Source of the DNA: JAICLL01 sp035252155
Lineage (GTDB): Bacteria; Planctomycetota; Planctomycetia; Pirellulales; JAICIG01
DNA: 6,788 nucleotides
Reading direction: 5' to 3'
Assembly: GCA_035252155.1 (NCBI GenBank)
Contig: DATFDL010000586.1
Location: 1 to 6,788, forward strand
The position numbers were made by a program, and so were the translations under genes. The first letter of the stretch is position 1; every line of letters begins with the position of its first letter. Below are positions 1 through 4,997 of the stretch, one piece after another. Below the pieces are notes generated by a model that saw nothing but the letters and a program-made list of their open reading frames with translations, was not told where the DNA came from and ran no database searches.

Positions 1-399
1 GGCAAACGTTGCGGCATCGCTTCGCCGAATCGCGGCGACGGCTTCGATTTTGCCGACACGCTCAAAAACCCCGCCACGCCGGCCCGCGACCGCATGATGT
101 TCGCCTATCGCGACGTGCAGCGCGGCTACACCGACGGCCGCTGGAAGCTCATCCGCTACCCGCGTGTCGACCGCACGCAACTTTTCGACCTGGACCACGA
201 CCCGCACGAAGCGGCGAATCTTGCTGACAGGCCGGAGCAGGCCGACAGAATTGCCGATCTCACCGCATCGCTGGCCCGCGAGATGGAGGCGAGCGGAGAC
301 AAGGCCCTCTTGAAAATCGCCAACCCCCAACCCGCCGCCTGGACGCCGCCCAGGCGGCCCGAGATGCATTGTTCTATCAATGAGGCCGCGCACAAATGA
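1..399 (+). CDS. Sulfatase (type I, alkaline-phosphatase superfamily), C-terminal fragment
   Basis: The reading frame is open from the first base and ends at TGA 397-399, leaving 132 residues; the N-terminal catalytic part, including the formylglycine Cys/Ser motif, lies outside the window. The visible part matches the C-terminal subdomain of type I sulfatases: 'MMFAYRDVQRGYTDGRWKLI' at residues 32-51, then RYP, then 'TQLFDLDHDPHEAANLAD' at about residues 59-76. This 'W K L I .. Y ... Q L F D L . . D P . E . . N L' pattern is characteristic of the family, which hydrolyses sulfate esters, in planctomycetes often on algal polysaccharides. A helix follows (ELTASL-like, 'IADLTASLAREMEASGD') and then the common 'LLKIANPQPAAWTPP' ending. 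The last 15 residues or so (RRPEMHCSINEAAHK) look like an unconserved tail. Substrate and export signal cannot be judged from this fragment. The gene converges on the HNH gene 129 bases further on. Confidence 0.9.
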   Translation, partial: GKRCGIASPNRGDGFDFADTLKNPATPARDRMMFAYRDVQRGYTDGRWKLIRYPRVDRTQLFDLDHDPHEAANLADRPEQADRIADLTASLAREMEASGDKALLKIANPQPAAWTPPRRPEMHCSINEAAHK

Positions 400-528
400 C
401 GAAGACGTGCCACGGCGATAAAGATGTTGGAGTCGTTGCCGATGTTCTGATCGGCCCGTCAACCCACTGGCCGCGCGGCGGCTAGGATCGTGGCATCGTA
501 CAACGAGCGGTGCCTCGTAGATTCACCT

Positions 529-942
529 TTATGGGGGTGGATGGCGGTCGCGGTGAATCTCTTCGGCGCGTATGGCTAAAATTAATTGCCGGTTCATTTG
601 CAAGGCCGCGGCAGTTGCTCGGCCGGTCGCTGTTAAGGGAACGACGAGGGTTCCGTCCCAGCGGAAATGATCGCGCCAACGCTGCCGGCGCGGATTAAAA
701 ATCCGGACACTTCGGCCAGTTAAAGGATCGGGCGCCGAGCGGCGCGCCTCCTTCCGCAGTGAGCATGAGACGCAAGCCAGAGCTAGGTTGTCGGGCGTCG
801 TTCGACCGCCTGCTGCGCGCGGTAAAACATGGTCGATGTGAAAGGTCGCCTCTTGGCCGGCCTGTGACAGCCCGCAGTATTCGCAGCGCTCGCCGGCGCG
901 CTTCAATACCAAGCGGCGCAACCGCTGGGGCACGTCTTTCAC
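529..942 (-). CDS. HNH endonuclease
   Basis: A 137-residue protein with a complete HNH/zinc-finger core. A first CxxC pair is at C20/C23 (ERCEYCGLSQ). The beta-beta-alpha-metal motif follows as HIDH at residues 35-38 (metal ligand D37, general base H38), then 'LPRAAGGRTTPDNLALAC' with N52. The second CxxC is C57/C60 in 'CVSCSLRK', where Ser stands in place of the Asn found in many HNH proteins. The C-terminal half (about residues 75-115: 'TGRSVRIFNPRRQRWRDHF', 'GRATAAALQMNR') is shared by a widespread group of small stand-alone HNH proteins in cyanobacteria and planctomycetes. By family it is a metal-dependent DNA nickase or nuclease; the target is unknown. The start is GTG 940-942, chosen because 'MKDVPQRLRRLVLKRAGERCEYC' is the usual N-terminus and because this GTG overlaps the stop of the upstream small gene (GTGA), suggesting translational coupling. 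No separate Shine-Dalgarno sequence is visible. Confidence 0.9.
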   Translation of the reverse strand: MKDVPQRLRRLVLKRAGERCEYCGLSQAGQEATFHIDHVLPRAAGGRTTPDNLALACVSCSLRKEARRSAPDPLTGRSVRIFNPRRQRWRDHFRWDGTLVVPLTATGRATAAALQMNRQLILAIRAEEIHRDRHPPP

Positions 943-1178
943 GTTTGCTGCGTGCTGCCGTTGCTGGCGGCGCGCTGGCAGCGCAGACGGAGCAACGAAA
1001 GCGTTTCGGCCAGATTTACCAGCCCATCGGCCTCCTCGCGTTCTTCAGCCGTCAACGGTTCCCCGCGGTCCTGGCGATCGAGTAAGCCCGTCAGCCGCCT
1101 GTTAACGCCGCCAGGCAGCCGAAAGCCCGCCAGATCGTCGGGCACCTCCAATTCTATTGCAATAGTTTGGCTCAACAA
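939..1178 (-). CDS. Small conserved hypothetical protein paired with the HNH nuclease
   Basis: A 79-residue acidic protein of unknown function. It has a short N-terminal beta-like segment (TIAIELEVP), then 'DDLAGFRLPGGVNRRLTGLL', then 'LTAEEREEADGLVNLAETLS' and an LLRLR-rich helix at the C-terminus. From memory, similar small proteins ('VP..L..F.LP..V..RL..LLDRQD.G..LT..ER.EA..LV.LAE.LSLL.LR') often sit directly upstream of this type of HNH gene; a search should confirm this. Its stop (TGA 939-941) overlaps the HNH start by four bases, so the two are probably one transcript. The start is a tandem TTG (1176-1178, or 1173-1175) preceded by AGGA at 1184-1187, 5 or 8 bases away. No ATG or GTG start in this frame gives a better fit. 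An antitoxin, adaptor or regulator of the nuclease is possible but unproven; it has no recognisable DNA-binding fold. Confidence 0.75.
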   Translation of the reverse strand: MLSQTIAIELEVPDDLAGFRLPGGVNRRLTGLLDRQDRGEPLTAEEREEADGLVNLAETLSLLRLRCQRAASNGSTQQT

Positions 1179-1183
1179 GTTTT

Positions 1184-1187
1184 TCCT
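1184..1187 (-). promoter_or_regulatory. Ribosome binding site supporting a TTG start
   Basis: On the minus strand the sequence GCAGGAAAAAC precedes the tandem TTG codons of the small HNH-partner gene. AGGA lies 5 bases before the first TTG and 8 before the second. This supports a non-ATG start here, with the second TTG (giving 78 residues) having the more usual spacing. Confidence 0.5.
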
Positions 1188-1309
1188 GCGAATCGGCGGT
1201 GAATCGAAATGCCTCGATCCAATTCTACCATGCGACCGGCGGCCCGGCCATTCAAGTTGTGCATTTGCCGCTCTGCTCAGCGGACGAGCGCCAAACGGGT
1301 CAAGGTTAC

Positions 1310-1327
1310 GGCACGGCGGAGCGTGCC
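1310..1327 (-). repeat. Small GC-rich inverted repeat after the phosphoesterase gene
   Basis: GGCACG (1310-1315) and CGTGCC (1322-1327) form a perfect 6-bp stem with a 6-base loop, 13 bases downstream of the propeller/phosphoesterase stop codon. No run of T follows on the minus strand, so if it ends transcription it is not a classical intrinsic terminator. It could also be chance in GC-rich DNA. Confidence 0.3.
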
Positions 1328-1340
1328 TACTACTTTGGAC

Positions 1341-4067
1341 TCACTCGTCATCATCCACCACCGCCCAGGCGGGATATCCCGCGTCGCTGCCCCGGGCGGC
1401 GTGCCATAAAATCCGGTTGAGCGTGTCCTCGTCGGCTTCGTCGATGTCATCTAGCGGCAGCGCGAGCGAGACCTCGGCCCAATGCCGCTGCCTTAGGTCG
1501 CTGATCTGGCTCACCTCGGGATTGAGCTGGTCGAGCGGGATGTTGTTCTCGACGGCGGTGTACGGCGTCAGATCGATCCGCTCGGTAAAGCAACTTGCCA
1601 TCGGCGTGGCCGAGGCGTCGAATTGATTCATCGGCGGCAAACCCAGCATCAGTTCCATCGTTCGTACCATGCTGGTCTGGTTGTAGTTCGTGCTGTCGAG
1701 CGCGTGGCGGCGAGTGTACGGGCTGATGACCATCGCCACCGTGCGGTGCCCGTCGATGTGGTCGAAGCCGTTCTGCGGATCGTCCTCGACGACGAAAATG
1801 CAGGTCTCCGGCCAGAACTTGCTGTGACTGACGGCTTCGACGACTCGGCCCAGCGCCAGGTCGTTGTCGGCCACCGCCGCGGCCGGCGTGGGCATGCCCG
1901 GCTTCGTGCCGGCCGTGTGATCGTTCGGCAGCAGCATGATCATGAAGTTGGGCAGTTCGCCCTGGGCTTCAAAATCCGTCAACTCGCGGGTGAACTGCGC
2001 GGCCCGATGCACGTCGGGCACGATGCTGGGAAAACCGATCGCCGTGCGGCAGAGATACGGCGCGAGCGATTCGATCGCCGCCGTCGCTTGCACGTCGATC
2101 TGACGCTTGTCTTCGACGAAGTCGCGGTAACAGTCGACAAACGTCGGCCGCTCCTTCTTGGCCGGGTCGTGCCACTTGATGCTGGCTTTCACGAACTCGC
2201 CGTAAACGCGCAGCGACTTCTTGTGCGCCAGCACGCTGTCCCAGATGAAGCCGCTCGGGGCGTAAGCCATCGCGTCGCCGCCGTCGTAAGGGTAGCTGCG
2301 TACGAAAGCGCCGAACGATTTTTCGAGGTAGTCGGTCACGTAGGCTTCGTTGGTCCACTGGTGCCCGTCGGCGCTCAGCACGCCGCTGCAATAGAAGTTG
2401 TCGAGCAACACGAACTCGTCGACCAGCTTGTGGTGGTTGGGCGTGACTTCGCGGCCGTAGATGCACAATTCGGGGTCGCCCTCGCCGCGCTCGATGTCGC
2501 CGAACACCTGGTCGTAGGTGCGGTTCTCCTTGATGATGTACAGCACGTGCTTGAAGACCGATGGCTCGCCGTGCCGCTGGGGAACCGGCCGCGGCGGCGC
2601 GTCGGGGCGCGGCGGCGCCAGGGCGCTGATCGCTTCGGTCTGCCGATTGTTGGCTAGCACGGTTTGCGTCTGCTGGGCCAGTTGTTGGGCACTCGGCAGT
2701 GGAATCAGCGAGACCGTGCCCAGGTGATCGTGCGAGTTAAAGCCGAAGATCGCCTGGCCGCCGATCTTTCGGCTGCCTTGCCAATCGAGATTGCGAGAAC
2801 CGAAGCCTTTGACGTTGGCCACATAGACGCTCTTGCGCCGCGCGTCGAGCACCAGCCCCGCCGGATACCAGCCGGTGGGAATGCAGCCCGCCAAGCGGCT
2901 CTTTCCGGGCGAAAACTCAATCACGGCAATGGCGTTGTTCGTGCCGTTGGACGCATAGATCCATTTCCCGTCGCTGCTGATCGCCACCGCGTTGGGAGCG
3001 CTGCCGAACAACAGCTTCGCCGCGGGGCGGGTGGAAATCGTCTCGATGACCTGGTTGCTCTCGACGTCGATCACGGAGAGCACGTCGCTGTTGGCGCAAG
3101 CGACGACGACGTGCCGGCCCTGGGGCGTGGCGGCGATACCCGCCGGGTGCAGCCCTACGACGATCTGCGTCAATTCCTTGCCCACCTTCAAATCGACCAC
3201 CGAGACTGAACCGTCGTTGGCGATATACCGCGTCGGATCGACCCGCACGCGAGAGCCTGAGCCGGATTCGGCAGACGGATCGCCTTGATTTGGATGGCGG
3301 CCCGCCCAGTTGCTCACATAGGCCCGCTCGCCGACAATCGCCACGCCATAAGGCGCATTGCCCACGGGAATCTCGCGGACCACTTTCCCTGCGACCGTAT
3401 CGATCTGGGCCAGCGAATTCCGCAGGTTGAGCGCGGCCCACAGCGTCTTGCCGTCGCGACTGAGCGCCAGGCCCGTCGGCAAGGCGTTCTTGGCGCCTGC
3501 GCCCGGCGGCGCCGCTTCTTGGTTCGGCGACTGCGGGCCGGTTTCGCCGTTCGCCGGGTTTTCGCTGCTGGACGCTTTCAAGACGGGCAGAGCAATCGGC
3601 GGTTCAGCCGTGAGCTTACCCTCATCGTCCACGTTGAACACTCCAATCGAGCCGCGGATGTTCGAGGCATAAACGCGTTTGCCGTCGGCCGCAAATAGAA
3701 TTCCCGCATAGCTGCCGCTGGCGTGCCCAACTCGCGAGACGATCGTCGCCGATTCCGGATCGATGATGGCGACCTGGTTTCGATCGAGCACGGCCAACCA
3801 GCGGCCGTCCGGGCTGAGGGCCACATCCGTCGGCCGGCCGCTGAAGGCGACCTGGCGACCGGCCGGCGAGAGCACCTGATTAGTCGGCACGACGACCCGC
3901 CCGCCCTCCTCCGTCCCCACCCGCAGTGAATCATAATCTGCCGGATTGATCTGGTCCGCGGGCGTCGGCGGAGCTTCCTCCTGGCCTGGCGCCACGCTGG
4001 CGCAGGGCGCAAGCAGCGCCCACGGGAGCGCCGTCGAGAGTACCAATAACTTCCGCCAATCGGGCAT
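1341..4067 (-). CDS. Secreted bifunctional YVTN/YncE-like beta-propeller and phosphoesterase (alkaline phosphatase superfamily)
   Basis: A 908-residue protein from ATG 4065-4067. The N-terminus (MPDWRKLLVL, then a hydrophobic stretch to about residue 21) is a Sec signal peptide with a likely cut after CASVA near residue 26. A Cys at 22 is preceded by Pro, a poor lipobox. Residues about 70-460 form a YVTN-type beta-propeller: repeated 'P.DVALSPDGRWLAV', 'DGKRVYASN', 'LALSRDGKTLWAALN', 'NAVAISSDGKWIYASN', 'SVYVANV' units. Residues about 505-810 match the phosphoesterase family of acid phosphatases and phospholipase C (PF04185). They include 'KENRTYDQVFGD' (513-524; E514 and N515 as metal ligands), 'SGVLSADGHQW' (561-571, likely nucleophile region), 'LPNDHTAG' (713-720), 'EDDPQNGFDHIDGHRT' (761-776). 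All expected motifs are present, so it should be active on a phosphoester; the substrate is unknown. It starts 8 bases after the 75-aa gene. The frame extends upstream to a TTG at 4107-4109, but that would overlap the upstream gene, bury the signal peptide behind 14 residues and lacks a ribosome site, so ATG 4067 is preferred. Confidence 0.88.
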   Translation of the reverse strand: MPDWRKLLVLSTALPWALLAPCASVAPGQEEAPPTPADQINPADYDSLRVGTEEGGRVVVPTNQVLSPAGRQVAFSGRPTDVALSPDGRWLAVLDRNQVAIIDPESATIVSRVGHASGSYAGILFAADGKRVYASNIRGSIGVFNVDDEGKLTAEPPIALPVLKASSSENPANGETGPQSPNQEAAPPGAGAKNALPTGLALSRDGKTLWAALNLRNSLAQIDTVAGKVVREIPVGNAPYGVAIVGERAYVSNWAGRHPNQGDPSAESGSGSRVRVDPTRYIANDGSVSVVDLKVGKELTQIVVGLHPAGIAATPQGRHVVVACANSDVLSVIDVESNQVIETISTRPAAKLLFGSAPNAVAISSDGKWIYASNGTNNAIAVIEFSPGKSRLAGCIPTGWYPAGLVLDARRKSVYVANVKGFGSRNLDWQGSRKIGGQAIFGFNSHDHLGTVSLIPLPSAQQLAQQTQTVLANNRQTEAISALAPPRPDAPPRPVPQRHGEPSVFKHVLYIIKENRTYDQVFGDIERGEGDPELCIYGREVTPNHHKLVDEFVLLDNFYCSGVLSADGHQWTNEAYVTDYLEKSFGAFVRSYPYDGGDAMAYAPSGFIWDSVLAHKKSLRVYGEFVKASIKWHDPAKKERPTFVDCYRDFVEDKRQIDVQATAAIESLAPYLCRTAIGFPSIVPDVHRAAQFTRELTDFEAQGELPNFMIMLLPNDHTAGTKPGMPTPAAAVADNDLALGRVVEAVSHSKFWPETCIFVVEDDPQNGFDHIDGHRTVAMVISPYTRRHALDSTNYNQTSMVRTMELMLGLPPMNQFDASATPMASCFTERIDLTPYTAVENNIPLDQLNPEVSQISDLRQRHWAEVSLALPLDDIDEADEDTLNRILWHAARGSDAGYPAWAVVDDDE

Positions 4068-4075
4068 GAATCCGG

Positions 4076-4303
4076 TTACTGCTCCATTTTTTCTGCAAAT
4101 TGGGACCAACTAAACCGCCGCCCGTGCTTCCAGCGATTGCCGAACCAGGTCAGCGAGCCGCGGCCGATGACCAGCCTGCCCAGTTTCTCGCCTTCCGCGA
4201 ACAGTTCGATCTCGATGGAAGTGCCGGCCTTGCTCAACGACTGCACATCGACGTGCGCCTTGGCAGTGTGCTTGCGCCGCCGTTTCTTTTTCCGCGCGAC
4301 CAT
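4076..4303 (-). CDS. Small basic hypothetical protein upstream of the propeller/phosphoesterase
   Basis: A 75-residue protein with a strongly basic N-terminus (MVARKKKRRRKH), followed by an apparently beta-rich body: 'AHVDVQSLSKAGTSIEIELF', 'GEKLGRLVIGRGSLTWFG' and a basic/aromatic end 'KHGRRFSWSQFAEKMEQ'. It looks like a short cytoplasmic protein that could bind nucleic acid through its Lys/Arg head, but no named domain is recognised. It resembles small proteins I associate with planctomycetes; the function is unknown. The ATG at 4301-4303 is supported by AGGTAGG at 4311-4317, seven bases upstream. The TAA at 4076-4078 lies 8 bases before the ATG of the phosphoesterase gene, so the two are probably co-transcribed and translation may be linked. 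The basic head means it is not an obvious partner for an exported enzyme, so the pairing may be only transcriptional. Confidence 0.72.
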   Translation of the reverse strand: MVARKKKRRRKHTAKAHVDVQSLSKAGTSIEIELFAEGEKLGRLVIGRGSLTWFGNRWKHGRRFSWSQFAEKMEQ

Positions 4304-4356
4304 GCCGGGGCCTACCTATTCTGATGAGGCTGCAAGCTAGTTGAAGATTATCTGCC

Positions 4357-4367
4357 AGCACTGTGCT
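4357..4367. repeat. Short palindrome in the leader of the 75-aa gene
   Basis: AGCAC-T-GTGCT is a perfect 5+1+5 inverted repeat about 55 bases upstream of the 75-aa start codon. A second pair, GCAAGC at 4332-4337 and GCTTGC at 4365-4370, partly overlaps it. It could be an operator half-site pair or chance. No known regulator consensus is recognised. Confidence 0.25.
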
Positions 4368-4534
4368 TGCGGAGTAGGGCAATGTCAAGGTCGAAGAAGG
4401 TTGCGGGCTCCTGAACCGCGAGGCACAATGCTGGTCAACTCAGGCACGGTGCCATGCCAGCCGCAGTGGCGATGGAATCCGCCACCGGACATGATGTAAC
4501 GGGCCGCTCAGAGCGTGTGAACGGGGACTGCTCC

Positions 4535-4707
4535 ATGTGGCATCTTTACCTCGACGAAAGCGGCGACACCACGACTCAAAGAGCGACTGCGGCTTGAGCG
4601 CGGCGGACCTTTTTTGTTGGGGCGTATTTCGGCGTCACGAACGCAACGACACCGAATGGTATAGCGACTTCCGCGAGAAAATACGGCTCGACGAGCGCTA
4701 CCTATAA
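4535..4707 (+). pseudogene. Decayed fragment of a DUF3800-like gene
   Basis: ATG 4535 begins the peptide MWHLYLDESGDT, which closely resembles the N-terminus of DUF3800 proteins (aromatic/hydrophobic strand, then L-D-E-S-G-D; often mobile or defence-associated and proposed to have an RNase-H-like fold). A GGGGA lies 7 bases before the ATG. The frame stops at TGA 4595-4597 after 20 residues. The same frame then continues as 'RRTFFVGAYFGVTNA', the kind of second strand expected in this family. The likely next helix, 'EWYSDFREKIRLDERYL', is in another frame (from 4654) and ends at TAA 4705-4707. So at least one stop and one frameshift separate recognisable pieces, and the remaining 200 or so residues of a normal protein are absent. 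The identification rests on short motifs by eye. An alternative is a chance match to the LDESGD motif in non-coding DNA. Confidence 0.45.
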
Positions 4708-4959
4708 GAAAAATGAGCGTGCCAACGAGGTTAGTTGTTGCCAGGACTTGGCCAACCTACGGAAGGGAACATCCTGGACAGTCCCGTGGACTTACCGCTC
4801 ACTCAGAATCATATCGTCTGGGGACTCGATAATCAACAGAATCTCGGCGTTTTTGCAACGTGCTGGCAGGCAATAACTTGCGGGCGTGTTGTAGTCTGGC
4901 CGCACCGCCACATCGAGAAAAGGTTCCAGACACCGTTCCTACGCCGAGCAATCCGGCGG

Positions 4960-4985
4960 TTAACGCTAGTGACCCAGCGGGTTAA
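4960..4985 (-). terminator. Possible hairpin after the SUMF1-like gene
   Basis: On the minus strand TTAAC-cc-GCT (4985-4976) can pair with AGCGTTAA (4967-4960) around an 8-base loop, with a 2-base bulge, 12 bases past the stop codon of the SUMF1-like gene. No U-tract follows, so it would be a weak or non-classical terminator at best. Confidence 0.22.
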
Positions 4986-4997
4986 TATGCCGGTGTC

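Larger units (their letters stand above)
4304..4997. other. Gene-poor interval between the SUMF1-like gene and the 75-aa gene
   Basis: About 690 bases without an intact gene. The left part (4304-4400) would be the leader of the minus-strand 75-aa/phosphoesterase pair; it holds small inverted repeats (AGCAC/GTGCT at 4357-4367; GCAAGC 4332-4337 with GCTTGC 4365-4370) and a lone TTGACA on the minus strand at 4383-4388 with no matching -10 box. The middle (4535-4707) holds a degraded plus-strand gene remnant. The right part (4708-4997) looks less GC-rich by eye than the flanking genes and shows nothing coding on either strand. This composition suggests a region of gene decay or past insertion. 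Confidence 0.5.

Noticed and set aside
470..479. Palindrome GCCGCGCGGC between the sulfatase and HNH genes as a terminator
   Set aside because: It is only 10 bases, leaves no proper loop, and no T-run follows on either strand; it fits chance in GC-rich DNA.
952..1626. Plus-strand open frame of 224 codons spanning the HNH-partner gene, the intergenic gap and the end of the phosphoesterase gene
   Set aside because: Ser/Arg-rich shadow translation crossing two real minus-strand genes, with no motif.
1623..2657. Long plus-strand open frame of 344 codons opposite the phosphoesterase gene
   Set aside because: Its composition (rich in Val, Arg, His, Asp) is typical of the antisense of GC-rich coding DNA. 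It has no recognisable motif, and the opposite strand encodes well-conserved domains over the whole stretch.
4110..4388. Minus-strand frame of 92 codons overlapping the 75-aa gene
   Set aside because: His/Arg/Ala-rich shadow in another frame. The 75-aa frame has the better ribosome site, a coherent composition and the tight spacing to the next gene.
4383..4388. TTGACA on the minus strand as a -35 promoter box for the 75-aa gene
   Set aside because: No convincing -10 box lies 16-18 bases downstream; the nearest good candidate (GATAAT) is about 30 bases away.
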